Counted from the stretch's first letter, positions 8,949 to 20,217 are shown. The stretch is DNA of 64,000 nt from Myxococcales bacterium (GCA_016707895.1 JADJGV010000015.1:1-64000); one strand, 5' to 3'. A program made the numbers and translations. The notes: generated by a model from the sequence alone, not told the origin.

Positions 8949-8952
<4 letters not shown>
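7309..8952 (+). CDS. Membrane Ser/Thr protein kinase with C-terminal PEGA-like domain
   Basis: About 547 residues. Kinase domain ~38-315 with catalytic lysine ~72 (VVLKALR), VHRDVTPAN (~176-184), IDFGIAR and YLAPEQL. One transmembrane helix at ~375-393 is followed by a long Pro/Ala linker made of APPAAP-type repeats and a PEGA-like domain (STPPDATVLIEGVRVGRTPL) predicted outside the cytoplasm. PEGA domains are thought to bind cell-surface structures, so the kinase may sense the envelope. I start at the ATG 7309 (or the GTG 7312, which fits the -10 spacing). It is the first gene of an operon: its stop overlaps the next kinase's ATG (ATGA). Confidence 0.9.
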
Positions 8953-10594
<1,642 letters not shown>

Positions 10595-10598
<4 letters not shown>

Positions 10599-11440
10599 AC
10601 GTCCGATGGCTGATCTTCGGTGCCGGGCTCGCCGCCGGTGTCGCGTGGCTCGGCGGAGGCCTGGCCCGCGGCGACGTCGACGAGCCCACGCGCACCGAGG
10701 CCGCCGCAGCCGCCACGCGGGCGGGCGAGCACGCCGACCGCGGCGAGTTCGTGGCCGCCGCACGCGAGTTCGCCGCAGCCACCGAGCGCATCGCGGCCGC
10801 GTCGCCGAGCTCCGACGCCGACCGCGAGCTGCTGGGCACGTACCTCTTCGCCTGGGCCAAGGTCGAGCAACTCGGTGGCAACTGCGAGTGCGCCGTGACG
10901 CTCTACGACCGGTTCGCCGCGTTGTTCCCGAACGTCGATCGCTACCAAGCGCGGGCCACCGCCGGCCGCGCCGAGTGCGGCCCGGTCACGCCGAACGCGG
11001 ACGAGTGTCACCACCCCACCGGGTACGAGCCGCCACCGCCGCCGCCGCCGATCGACGCGGGCGTGATCGACGCGCCGCCGCCGCCGCCACCACCGCCACC
11101 GCCGCCACGCCCGCCCAGCTGGTACACCGACACGCTCGGCGGCGCGCTGACCGTCGGCGGCGTGGTCGCCCTCGGCGCGGGCGCGTGGTACTTCCGCGGC
11201 GCCTACGCCGCCGCGCGCGACGCCAACGCCGCCGGCGTCAGCTACGACGACTACGTCGCGAACGCCGACCTGGCCCGCCGGGATCGGACCATCGGCTGGG
11301 TCGCGACCGGCCTCGGCGCGGCGCTGATGGCCGGCGCGGTGGTGCGCTACGTGATGGTGGGTTCCAGCGGCCCGCGGCTCGAGGTCGCGCCGACGGCTGG
11401 CCGCGACGGCGCGGTGGTGGGCGTGAGCGGCAGCTTCTGA
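10595..11440 (+). CDS. Envelope protein with helical repeats, Pro-rich linker and two C-terminal membrane helices
   Basis: A 281-residue protein with an N-terminal hydrophobic segment (~5-25), an Ala/Glu-rich helical region resembling TPR-type repeats (~35-125, with a Cys pair NCECA), a run of prolines (~145-175), and two hydrophobic segments (~183-205, ~228-250). Kinase genes of myxobacteria are often followed by such repeat proteins, and the four-base overlap with the kinase stop plus the GGAGG ribosome site points to cotranslation with it. The role is unknown; it may be the kinase's substrate or partner in the envelope. It ends the operon, followed by a 14-bp-stem hairpin. Confidence 0.7.
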
Positions 11441-11451
11441 CCCACCCGCGT

Positions 11452-11495
11452 ACGCCACCGCAGCCAAGGGGGGGGAGATGCGGCTGCGGTGGCGT
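11452..11495. terminator. Strong hairpin after the kinase operon
   Basis: Perfect 14-bp inverted repeat (ACGCCACCGCAGCC and its complement) with a 16-base loop containing eight G residues, starting 12 bp after the stop at 11440. No T-run follows. It is likely a terminator or 3'-end stabiliser. Confidence 0.6.
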
Positions 11496-11570
11496 CGCCC
11501 GCCACCCCGGCGTGATGCCACGCGCCGCGCGCCGACGCGATGACAGCGCGATGACACGGCGCGGACCGAC

Positions 11571-12866
<1,296 letters not shown>

Positions 12867-12892
12867 CGGGTCCCTCGGTGACGTGCGCTGCC

Positions 12893-12938
12893 AGTGTCGA
12901 TCGCCGCGCGGCGGCCGTCGATGACAGGACGATTTCAC
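12893..12938 (-). promoter_or_regulatory. Shared-element promoter of the kinase at 11571-12866
   Basis: Minus-strand element GTGAAATCGTCCTGTCAT (12921-12938), 22 bp, then GACACT (12893-12898). Transcription would begin ~20 nt before the ATG, leaving a short leader that contains the Shine-Dalgarno GAGGGA. Confidence 0.65.
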
Positions 12939-13035
12939 CCGACCGCGGTGAGCCGCGCCATCGCGGCACACGCGGGGCCGTAATCGGTAGGTAATTGTCG
13001 GCAACGCACCGCACCCGCATCGTGGCGTTGGAGGC

Positions 13036-13641
13036 ATGACCATGATCGACGCCCGCCAGCTCCGCACCGCGATCGAGCGCTACAAGCAACGTCGCGCCGA
13101 CGACTGCGTGACCATCCCGACCGCCGCCGCGCACCGCAGCAACCCGGCCCGGACCTACCTCGGCCACACCGAGGTGCTGTTCTTCCAGCCCGACGCCGGC
13201 CGCGGCGAGCAGGCCACCTTCGTGATCACCTGCGGCCTGGCCTACGGCCTGCGCCCGTCGGACCTGCCCGGCTTCGAGCTGATCCTCGAGATCGAGGGCC
13301 GGGTCCGGCACGTCGATCGCGTCGCCCACGGCCTGGCCGACTTCGCGTTCCGGCCGCTCAACCAGGGCGTCGACCTGCGCGAAGGCAAGCTGTTCACCCG
13401 CGCGTGGCTGCCGCCGTTCGATCGGCTGGGCAACGTGCTGGTGTGCCCGTGGCTGTTCTCGCGCGACCAGACCCTCGAGCTGCCCGGCGGCGCCAGCGTC
13501 CAGCTCGCGCAGGCGGTGCCGCTGCACGACAGCGAGGTCGCCGCCTCCCGCGACCTCGACTCGCTGCGCGACCTGTACCACCAGGTGGCGCCGTACCGCC
13601 GCGATCCCGCCCGGCAGCCGCTGGGCGCGAAGGCCGCGTGA
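13036..13641 (+). CDS. Suppressor-of-fused (SUFU)-like domain protein
   Basis: A 201-residue soluble protein. The order of conserved pieces fits the SUFU-like family: ATFVITCGLAYGLRP, then GFELILEI, a helical stretch, LREGKLFTRAWLPPF, NVLVCPWLF, and the terminal VPLHDSEVAASRDLDSL. Bacterial SUFU proteins are described as immunity proteins of polymorphic toxin systems, though the toxin partner is not evident next to it. Start at the first ATG of ATGACCATG, with GGAGG just before it. A degenerate version of the shared element (TGTCGG at 12996-13001) sits 34 bp before the ATG. No transmembrane segment or signal peptide. Confidence 0.6.
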   Translation: MTMIDARQLRTAIERYKQRRADDCVTIPTAAAHRSNPARTYLGHTEVLFFQPDAGRGEQATFVITCGLAYGLRPSDLPGFELILEIEGRVRHVDRVAHGLADFAFRPLNQGVDLREGKLFTRAWLPPFDRLGNVLVCPWLFSRDQTLELPGGASVQLAQAVPLHDSEVAASRDLDSLRDLYHQVAPYRRDPARQPLGAKAA

Positions 13642-13706
13642 GTCACCTGCGCACGGTCATCACGGCGATCAGACCGGCGCCGCGGCTCGGGCGTTCTCCC
13701 TCCCAC

Positions 13707-14753
13707 ATGCGAACCCGCCCGCTGGCCGTGATCCTGTCCGTCGTCGCGATCACCGGATGCGGATCGCCCGAGCCGCGTCCGCCCGAGCCACGTCCGGCCG
13801 CACCGCAGGTCGCGGCGACGGCATCGCGCCCGCGGGCGGACTTCGCCCGCGCGATGGCGCAGGTGAAGGACGGGATGCACGTCGACCAGGTGACCCGGCT
13901 GATCGGCGTGCCCGACGACGTCCAGCCGGACCGCAACGGCTCGGCGGACACCGTCGAGGTCTGGCGCTGGGGTACCGACGCGCCCGGCGGACTCGGGACG
14001 CTCGGCACCGTCCACGTCCGCGCCGACCGCACCGTCAGCTGGGTTCGCGGGGGCGACGGGGTGCCACCTGATCGGGCGATGTTCCCCGAGCCCGAGCTCC
14101 AGCGCTTGCTGCGCATCGTCGACCGAGTGCCGTCGTACGACGCCCCCCACGATCCCCGCCGCCTGATCGAGGCGGTCAACGCGCTGCAGGCACTCGGGCG
14201 CGAGCGCGCGCTCGCGGTGCTCCGCGAGTACCTGCGGGTCAGCTCGCCGCTCGACGATCCCGGCCGCGGCGGATCGTTCCTGGTGATGCGCACGCTCTTC
14301 GACGTGCCGGCCGAGCCGGGGTACCTGCCGGTCATGATGGTGGGGTCATCGAGCCCGCCGGAGCCGGCCGACCTGCGCACCGTCCCTCGGTTTCCCATCG
14401 TGATCGTCGACGACGTCCCGCTGCGAATCACCACCTGTTGCGTGCTCGGCGGTCACGCCCAGCAACCCGAAGCCCACCTCGCGTACTACGAGGAGGCGGG
14501 GGTGCTGCGGGCCGCGCCGCTGACGCCACCCGCCGATCCGGCCGCGACGATCCAGCGCATCGCCGGCGCGCCCGACGCAGCGTGGCTGGTGGCGCACGGC
14601 CTCGACAACCCGTCGGGACAGGCGCTCATCCTCCGCCAGGGGTTGCTCATGGTGCCGCGCGATCCGGCCCTCGAGAATGAGCCCCTGCGCTGCACCGACG
14701 ACGCCGGCCGCGCCTTGCCGCTGGACGCCTGCGCCCCACCGATCCCGCGGTGA
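13707..14753 (+). CDS. Lipoprotein with SmpA/BamE-like motif
   Basis: A 348-residue lipoprotein: hydrophobic signal with lipobox VAITGC (Cys ~18). The segment VKDGMHVDQVTRLIGVPDDV (~53-72) followed by EVWRWG is the pattern of the SmpA/OmlA/BamE-type alpha-beta unit, often used for protein contacts in the outer membrane. The remaining ~250 residues are not recognised. Its start follows the SUFU-like gene by 65 bp, and the same-strand genes 13036-16402 may be cotranscribed. I see no shared-element promoter in front of it, only a weak GGTCAT at 13655-13660. Confidence 0.6.
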   Translation: MRTRPLAVILSVVAITGCGSPEPRPPEPRPAAPQVAATASRPRADFARAMAQVKDGMHVDQVTRLIGVPDDVQPDRNGSADTVEVWRWGTDAPGGLGTLGTVHVRADRTVSWVRGGDGVPPDRAMFPEPELQRLLRIVDRVPSYDAPHDPRRLIEAVNALQALGRERALAVLREYLRVSSPLDDPGRGGSFLVMRTLFDVPAEPGYLPVMMVGSSSPPEPADLRTVPRFPIVIVDDVPLRITTCCVLGGHAQQPEAHLAYYEEAGVLRAAPLTPPADPAATIQRIAGAPDAAWLVAHGLDNPSGQALILRQGLLMVPRDPALENEPLRCTDDAGRALPLDACAPPIPR

Positions 14754-14811
14754 GCCGATGCCCGCCGCGCCCGAGTTCGAGCGTGCCGACGATCATCGCC
14801 TGGAAGAACCG

Positions 14812-15429
14812 ATGCATACCCAATGGACACGGATGATGGTGGCGCCGATCGCGCTGGCCGTCGGGCTCGGCGCGTGTTCCTCGCGCGAGGCCGCCGCGCC
14901 TGGCGAGCGAGCGGGGCTCCGGCCCGAGCCCGGCCCGGCCGCCGCCGCACCGCCGGCTGCCACGCGGGAGCCGCTCGTCGACGCGGACGACTTCGTGTTC
15001 CAGCTCTCCGAAGGCCACGGCGCGATGCCCGGAGACCAGCTCGCCATCGACGCCTACGGGCGCGTGCGCTGGTCGTCGCCCCAGCCAGACGCCGCGGGCG
15101 TTCGCCGCCTCCACCAGATCGATTGGGTGGCGCCGCCCGCGGAGGTGCGGAGGCTCCGCGAGGCGCTCGCGCGCGCACGCTTCTTCGAGATCCCGCCCGA
15201 GCATCGAGATCCTGGCGTGTCCGACGGCACGCAGCTGTTCATGCGGGTTCGCGCGGGCGGCCGGGTCTGGCGGGTCTCGTGCGACAACGCCTTCCCGCCC
15301 GCCGTCGAGGCGATCCGCGCGGCCGTCGCCGCGCTGACGACGCCCGAACGTCGCCGCGGCTTCGCGAGCGCCGCCCCGACACGCCCAGACGATGACCTCG
15401 GCGAGCTGACCCGCGCGCTACCGCCCTGA
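14812..15429 (+). CDS. Lipoprotein, DUF6438-like fold
   Basis: A 205-residue lipoprotein with signal and lipobox (GLGACSS). The body (FVFQLSEGHG ... DAYGRVRW ... VRRLREALARARFFEIP ... DGTQLFMRVR) follows the order of DUF6438-type domains, but the CFGTCP motif of that family is absent. Function unknown. The frame is open upstream to 14677; I start at the ATG 14812, in front of the signal peptide, with a GGAAGAA ribosome site. It follows the preceding lipoprotein by 58 bp and is likely its partner in an operon. Confidence 0.55.
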   Translation: MHTQWTRMMVAPIALAVGLGACSSREAAAPGERAGLRPEPGPAAAAPPAATREPLVDADDFVFQLSEGHGAMPGDQLAIDAYGRVRWSSPQPDAAGVRRLHQIDWVAPPAEVRRLREALARARFFEIPPEHRDPGVSDGTQLFMRVRAGGRVWRVSCDNAFPPAVEAIRAAVAALTTPERRRGFASAAPTRPDDDLGELTRALPP

Positions 15430-15577
15430 CCACCACGTCCTCAGCCGAACCGACCGCCACATCCGGCGCACCAGCGGCGCCGGTGCGAGCGGATCCGTCG
15501 TCGCGGCGAGGTGACGGTTCGCACGGCGTCCTCCGGTTGCCATGGCCGGCCACGCCCAGCGATGACAGCCTGCGCCC

Positions 15578-16402
15578 GTGCCTCACCGCGCGTGTGCCGT
15601 CGGCCTGTCCCTGGTGTGCTGGATCGTCGCTGGCTGCGGAGGCGCGGCGACGCGCCCACCGCCATCGCCCGCCCACGGCGACGAGGCCGAACCGACCGCG
15701 ATCGCGATCGAAGGCGTCGCCGAGGGTAGCTGCGGCCAGGTGACCCGGATGATCGGCGACTACCGCGGCGTGCGCGTCGAACGGCCCGGCCCCCACGGGC
15801 GCGCCTGCTTGCTGGCCAGCAGCGTCGTGCTCGTCGGCGACGGCGACGTCTGGCTCGTGCCGCGCGCCGATCGCCCCGGCCCGCGGTTTCACTGGCGCGA
15901 GCAGGAGGTCACCTCCGCCATCGAGGTCGTGGCGCCCGACGTCGCGCGCTGGACCAGCCGCATGGGTGGGTGCGTGGTGCGCACCTTCGACGCGGCGCGC
16001 GGCGTCCTCGCCGACGCGCCCTGTCCCTCCGGGGCCGCACCGCCGGCGTGCCCGCGCGGCGGCCCCGCAGCCGGCTGCGGCGATCGCGACGGCGACGGCG
16101 CGATCGACGCCAAGGACGCCTGCCCCGATCAGCGCGAGGACGCCGACGGCTTCGCCGACGCCGACGGCTGCCCCGACCTCGATGACGACGACGACGGCCT
16201 CCCCGACGCCGGCGACCAATGCCCACGCGAGCCCGAGGACGCTGACGGCTTCGCCGACGCCGACGGCTGCCCCGACGACGACGACGACGGCGACGGCCTC
16301 CCCGACGCCGAGGACCGCTGCCCGCGCGCTCCCGAGACCCGCAACCAGCGCGACGACGAGGACGGCTGCCCCGACGCGACCCGCGTCGACGTCCGGCGCT
16401 GA
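15578..16402 (+). CDS. Lipoprotein with thrombospondin type 3 calcium-binding repeats
   Basis: A 274-residue lipoprotein: GTG start, signal and lipobox (WIVAGC). Residues ~25-150 form an unrecognised domain with three cysteines. From ~165 on there are tandem thrombospondin type 3-like repeats (DRDGDGAIDAKDACPD, DDDDDGLPDAGDQCP, DDDDGDGLPDAEDRCP), rich in Asp with one Cys per unit, which bind calcium and form stiff outer-surface stalks; in many bacteria they precede OmpA-like domains, but this protein ends after them. The repeats show as near-identical DNA segments at 16136-16175 and 16229-16275. Its stop lies inside the hairpin at 16395-16426. Confidence 0.75.
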   Translation: MPHRACAVGLSLVCWIVAGCGGAATRPPPSPAHGDEAEPTAIAIEGVAEGSCGQVTRMIGDYRGVRVERPGPHGRACLLASSVVLVGDGDVWLVPRADRPGPRFHWREQEVTSAIEVVAPDVARWTSRMGGCVVRTFDAARGVLADAPCPSGAAPPACPRGGPAAGCGDRDGDGAIDAKDACPDQREDADGFADADGCPDLDDDDDGLPDAGDQCPREPEDADGFADADGCPDDDDDGDGLPDAEDRCPRAPETRNQRDDEDGCPDATRVDVRR

Positions 16403-16426
16403 CGCCCGGCGGGCCCCGTCAGCGCC
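16395..16426. terminator. Hairpin overlapping the stop of the type 3 repeat lipoprotein
   Basis: GGCGCTGACG and its complement, a 10-bp stem with 12-base loop; the TGA stop is inside the left arm. A nearly identical hairpin sits over the stop of the DUF4157 gene (17180-17211). Confidence 0.5.
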
Positions 16427-16456
16427 GCTCGGTCACGTACGCGTCCGCCGGCGACG

Positions 16457-17098
16457 TCACCGGGGCGCGAGGGACAGGCAGACCTGCTCGCCCCACGCCG
16501 CGGTCGCCGCGCGGTTCGGGATCGGAGGTTCCCCGGCGGCTAGCCGGTGCGAGGTGTTGCAACGCAGCACCTTGCCAGCGTTCGTCCGCCAGACGTCGAT
16601 CGCGAAGTAGCGGTCGTCGGCGGTGTGGACGGCGACCAAGAAGCCGCCTGGCACCTGTCGCTGCGTGTCCACGACCAAGTCCTGGTCGCTGGTGAGCGAC
16701 GCATCGCCGACGGCCTCGTCGAGCGTAGCGGGCGCGGGGCCGTCGAGCACCGTGATCGAGATCGACGGCGCGCTGAGCGGCGCGTCGGGCCAGGTCCATT
16801 GCACCGAGGCGTCCTCGACCTCGCGCGCCAGCCCCGCTGGTAGATCGATCGAATAACCCACCCCAGCGACCTCGTCGTCGACTCGCGCCAGCGTGACGCG
16901 GCTGTAGTCAGCGGGCACCGTGGTCCCGCGGGGCACCGCAGCCGGCTTGGCCGCGGGCGCCGGCGTCGCGATCGGGGTGCCGTCCTTGGCAGCTCGCTCG
17001 TCGCGCTTTGCGCCACACGCGGCAGCGACGCCGAGGGTCAACACCAGCGCGGCGCGTATCGAGGTCCGCGCAAGAGTGGATGGGACGGGGTGGCTCAT
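16457..17098 (-). CDS. Lipoprotein of unknown function
   Basis: A 213-residue lipoprotein: signal and lipobox (GVAAACG), Ala/Pro/Lys linker to ~60, then a ~150-residue domain of mixed strands (VGYSIDLPAGL ... SISITVLDG ... CNTSHRL ... CLSLAPR) with two cysteines. I do not recognise the family. It is translated from the ATG at 17098, 7 nt after a -10 hexamer that is correctly spaced from a copy of the shared element, so it is a likely leaderless member of that regulon. It converges with the calcium-repeat lipoprotein. Confidence 0.65.
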   Translation of the reverse strand: MSHPVPSTLARTSIRAALVLTLGVAAACGAKRDERAAKDGTPIATPAPAAKPAAVPRGTTVPADYSRVTLARVDDEVAGVGYSIDLPAGLAREVEDASVQWTWPDAPLSAPSISITVLDGPAPATLDEAVGDASLTSDQDLVVDTQRQVPGGFLVAVHTADDRYFAIDVWRTNAGKVLRCNTSHRLAAGEPPIPNRAATAAWGEQVCLSLAPR

Positions 17099-17105
17099 GA
17101 CGGCG

Positions 17106-17151
17106 ACACTCGCAGGCAGGCCCCGCCGGGGCGATGACAGGTCGCTTACGC
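17106..17151 (-). promoter_or_regulatory. Shared-element promoter of the lipoprotein at 16457-17098
   Basis: Minus-strand element GCGTAAGCGACCTGTCAT (17134-17151), 22 bp, then GAGTGT (17106-17111), then 7 nt to the ATG. Confidence 0.65.
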
Positions 17152-17179
17152 CACAGCCATCAACGGATCATCGGGCTCC

Positions 17180-17211
17180 GGCGCTGACGCCCGCCGGGCC
17201 GCGTCAGCGCC
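17180..17211. terminator. Hairpin overlapping the stop of the DUF4157/Het-C gene
   Basis: GGCGCTGACGC and its complement, an 11-bp perfect stem with a 10-base loop. The TGA stop of the minus-strand gene lies in one arm. It is about 90% identical, flanks included, to the hairpin at 16395-16426. Confidence 0.55.
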
Positions 17212-20128
17212 GCCCGGTCACGGGAGCGTCGTGCGGGGCCGGGTGCCCTTCGGCGTCGGTGCCGTGCCCGAAGTCGCCGTGGTCCGCGTCGCCGTGGCGG
17301 TTGGTGCCGCCGGTCGTGTGCTGCTCGTTGTCGCTCTGCGCCATCGGCGGCTGCGCGACGCGGCGGGCCAGCTCCTGCTTGATGTGCAGCGCGATCTCGC
17401 GCCCCTCCTCCGGCGAGCGGCCCGCGACCTGGCCGTCGAGCATGGCCATGACCTCGCCCTCCCACAGCGACCGGCAGTCCGCCGGGTGCTGGTAGTACGC
17501 CATCACCGTCGACGAGATCGCGCCCATGTCGTAGGGCTGGCCGGTGCGCGCGTGATCGAGCTGCGGCTTGTACGCCGTCAGGATCGCGCCCGAGGCCTTG
17601 TGCGCGAGGCGGTCGGCCACCGGCGCCAGCCAGGCACCGTCGTGGCGGTGCTGGTGCTTGTGCGCGCCCTCCTCCGTCGCCGGTCCGTTGAGCTCGCTCG
17701 ACAGATCGTGCATCGCACCCTTCACGCCGGCGATCACGCCGACCTGGCCCGAGCGCATCGCCTCGTAGTGCGCCTTGCCCTTGTCGATCAGCCGCCGGCC
17801 GGCCTGCTTGGCGCCGCCGACGCGGTCGAAGTACTCGCCGAGCTCCTCGGTCAACGCGAAGCGATCTTCGGTGCCGTTCTGATCGTTCGAGAAGTCCTTG
17901 GCGATGTCGGTGTGGGTCGGCTGGGTCATGCTCGACGCGATCGTCTTGTCGCTGACCTCGCTCGAGCCCAGCGCCCGGGCCAGGCCCGCGTTGATCTCGG
18001 CGGTCAGCTGCAGCATCGTCTGGTTCCACGCCGTCTCGAGCGCCCGGCGCAGGGTCTCCTTGATGGCGTGCTTGGCCTCCTTGATCAGCGCGGCGATGTT
18101 GTCGCCGATCACCGGGATCAGCAGGGCCATCTTCTCGAGCTTGGTCGCGTCGCCGGTCTCCTTGAGGAACGCGAACTGCGCCCGCAGGTCGCCGTGCTGC
18201 AGCTGCTCGGCCGCCTGGTCCCAGTGCTGCGTCCACGCGGTGACCGCCTGCTGGCGCGCGGCGTCGTCTTGCGGGATCTGGGCGGCCTTCGTGTGGCCGG
18301 CCTCGACGGCGGCGGCCGCACCCGGCGCATCGCCCCAGGTCGACTTCCACGCTCCCTCGACGTTGCCGGCCCACTTCTCCAGCGTCGGCGCAACCGCGGT
18401 GTGGCCGGCCAGGGTGACGTTGATCCCCTTGCCGAGCTTGGCCACCGCGCCGGACACCGCGGCCATCTTCGCGCCGATCTGCGCGCCCACCTCGGTCGGC
18501 TTGTACTTGAAGTAGACCGGGTTCGACTCGAGCCAGGTCAGCAGCTTGTCGGCCTTGCCGGCGGCCTTTGCGTCCTTGACGTCCTCGCCCTCCAGCATCT
18601 TCTCGAACGGGTTCAACCCGGTCAGCGCGATGCCCATCTTCTCCTTCAGCGAGTGCAGCGTGTCCTCGAGCGTGAACGTGCCGGTCGCCATCACCTCCTT
18701 GCCGCCCTTGGTCGCCATGTTCTGCGGGTCGACCTGCTTGCCCTGCTTGCGGTGCACGTAGCTGTTGAGGTGGTGGGTGGCCTGCTTCGGATCGGCGAGC
18801 GCGGGGTTGTGCTTGGCGAGCTCGAACCGCTCGACGAACGACGCGCCCTGGCCGTCCTTGGCCACCGCGCCGCCGCTGAACTTCGCGTCGATCAGCAGGT
18901 TGACCGCGATCTCGGTGAAGTTCGAGTGCGCGTAGTAGTCCTGCATGATGTGCAGCGACTCCCCGGCGTAGCGGAGCGCGCGGTCGTAGTCCGGTTGCTT
19001 GCCACCCTGCGCGCGCCTGAGCCCGTCCTCGAGGTGCTTGATCAGCTGGGTCCGGCTGGCCTGCATGTACATCGGGATGCCCGACTCGTCGACCTTGAAC
19101 GCGTCGAGGCGCTCGTCGGGGTTGGCCAGCGCGCTGCCCTTGGCCTGCGCCTTCGCGACCTCGGCCTGGTAGCGCGGGTCGACCGACGCGTAGGCCTCGT
19201 GCTCGCCGCCGGCGTACGCCAGGTCGCCGGCGTGCGAGCCCGGCCGGAAGCCGTCGTGGCCGGTGAGCCCGCCGGGGTTGTCGATGTGCTCGACGGGATC
19301 GTAGGCGCCGAACTCCTCGACGCCGGCGAGGCCCGGGCTCGGCGTGGGCGTCCGCGGCGCCGGCTGCTCGCCGGGCTTCGCGGCGGCCGGGGCCGCGTCG
19401 GGGCCACCGCCGATCGGGTACCCGAAGTGCATCGTGTGCAGGAGATCCATCGCCGAGTAGATCGCCGGGCCGCAGCTGATCTGCAGCTGCTCCTTGGCCG
19501 CGATCACCGCCGGCACCAGCAGCTGGTTCATGTCGCGGTTCCAGTTGCCCGAGTACATCATCGCGCCGTCCGCCTTCGAGAACCCGGCGCGCTCCGCCTC
19601 CTGGGTGGTCTGGTTCTCGTGGACGATGTCGGTCGGCGTCTTGGCGGTCGCGCCGAAGCCGCGCACCGCCAGCGGCGCCCGCTGCACGTGGTAGCTGCGG
19701 CCGGCGATGGCCGCCGCGGCGCCCTGATCGGCGTCGACCTCGAGCGCGTCGCTGGCGTCGGTGGCGGTGCCGACCTCGACCTTGCCGTGGACGCCGCCGG
19801 CGCGCTCGCCGCCGGTCTGCGCGACGTGGGCGAGCTCGTGCATCATGACGTGCTGGCCGTGCGGGGTGCCGGTGTCGAGCGCGCTCGCCGTGCCGAACAC
19901 GTCGCCGCCATACGCGAACGCCTGGAAGCCGTGCGCCTCGGCCATCGCCGCGGCGTGGCTGTCGGTGTGGACTCGCACCCCGCCCAGGTCGGTGCCGTAG
20001 GCCGACGACGCCCGCGCCGCGACGTCGCGGGCCACGGGCGCGCCGCCGCCGCTCCTGAGGCGACGATCGAGCTGCTCGTCGACGGTGGACGCGGGGGCGG
20101 CGGGCTCGGCCAAGGCGAGGTTCGACAC
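17204..20128 (-). CDS. DUF4157 metallopeptidase-like domain fused to Het-C-like protein (toxin or effector candidate)
   Basis: A 974-residue protein without signal peptide. N-terminal region (~15-135) is a DUF4157 domain: GVRVHTD, the zinc motif HELAHVAQ (~97) and a downstream acidic LEVDAD; in extracellular contractile injection systems such domains mark cargo. After a region of unknown fold, ~300-520 resembles Het-C-type proteins, with the signature YAGESLHIMQDYYAHSNFTE (~383-402) preceded by DNPGGLTGHDG. The last ~450 residues are helical and Lys/Ala-rich. The ATG at 20158 lies too close to its promoter; the GTG at 20128, preceded by CTGGAG at 5 nt, is the better start. No sheath or baseplate genes are nearby, so the delivery route is unknown. 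Confidence 0.75.
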   Translation of the reverse strand: MSNLALAEPAAPASTVDEQLDRRLRSGGGAPVARDVAARASSAYGTDLGGVRVHTDSHAAAMAEAHGFQAFAYGGDVFGTASALDTGTPHGQHVMMHELAHVAQTGGERAGGVHGKVEVGTATDASDALEVDADQGAAAAIAGRSYHVQRAPLAVRGFGATAKTPTDIVHENQTTQEAERAGFSKADGAMMYSGNWNRDMNQLLVPAVIAAKEQLQISCGPAIYSAMDLLHTMHFGYPIGGGPDAAPAAAKPGEQPAPRTPTPSPGLAGVEEFGAYDPVEHIDNPGGLTGHDGFRPGSHAGDLAYAGGEHEAYASVDPRYQAEVAKAQAKGSALANPDERLDAFKVDESGIPMYMQASRTQLIKHLEDGLRRAQGGKQPDYDRALRYAGESLHIMQDYYAHSNFTEIAVNLLIDAKFSGGAVAKDGQGASFVERFELAKHNPALADPKQATHHLNSYVHRKQGKQVDPQNMATKGGKEVMATGTFTLEDTLHSLKEKMGIALTGLNPFEKMLEGEDVKDAKAAGKADKLLTWLESNPVYFKYKPTEVGAQIGAKMAAVSGAVAKLGKGINVTLAGHTAVAPTLEKWAGNVEGAWKSTWGDAPGAAAAVEAGHTKAAQIPQDDAARQQAVTAWTQHWDQAAEQLQHGDLRAQFAFLKETGDATKLEKMALLIPVIGDNIAALIKEAKHAIKETLRRALETAWNQTMLQLTAEINAGLARALGSSEVSDKTIASSMTQPTHTDIAKDFSNDQNGTEDRFALTEELGEYFDRVGGAKQAGRRLIDKGKAHYEAMRSGQVGVIAGVKGAMHDLSSELNGPATEEGAHKHQHRHDGAWLAPVADRLAHKASGAILTAYKPQLDHARTGQPYDMGAISSTVMAYYQHPADCRSLWEGEVMAMLDGQVAGRSPEEGREIALHIKQELARRVAQPPMAQSDNEQHTTGGTNRHGDADHGDFGHGTDAEGHPAPHDAPVTGRR

Positions 20129-20133
20129 GCGGA

Positions 20134-20139
20134 CTCCAG
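20134..20139 (-). promoter_or_regulatory. Ribosome binding site deciding the start of the DUF4157/Het-C gene
   Basis: CTGGAG on the minus strand, five bases before the GTG at 20128. The upstream ATG (20158) has no such sequence and overlaps the predicted -10 hexamer. Confidence 0.5.
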
Positions 20140-20156
20140 GTAGGTGGTGGACGTCC

Positions 20157-20202
20157 ATCGTCGCCACGCGCCGCGCCGGGGTCGATGACGCCGCGCTTAC
20201 GT
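20157..20202 (-). promoter_or_regulatory. Shared-element promoter of the DUF4157/Het-C gene
   Basis: Minus-strand element ACGTAAGCGCGGCGTCAT (20185-20202), 22 bp, then GACGAT (20157-20162). Transcription would begin near 20150, giving a leader of ~22 nt with the Shine-Dalgarno. It is back-to-back with the next copy, 15 bp away. Confidence 0.6.
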
Positions 20203-20217
20203 GCCGGCGCGCCACCG

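Noticed and set aside
12996..13035. TGTCGG 34 bp before the SUFU-like start as a further regulon promoter
   Set aside because: Spacing fits, but the element is degenerate (TGTCGG, no clear GTAA-N6) and the hexamer would be GGCGTT. Mentioned only as a weak possibility.
15555..15577. GATGACAG before the type 3 repeat lipoprotein as another shared element
   Set aside because: It is in reverse orientation relative to the gene, lacks the GTAA half and does not have the N22 hexamer; counted as chance.
17204..20128. A full extracellular contractile injection system around the DUF4157 protein
   Set aside because: No sheath, tube, baseplate, spike or AAA+ ATPase genes are within the window.
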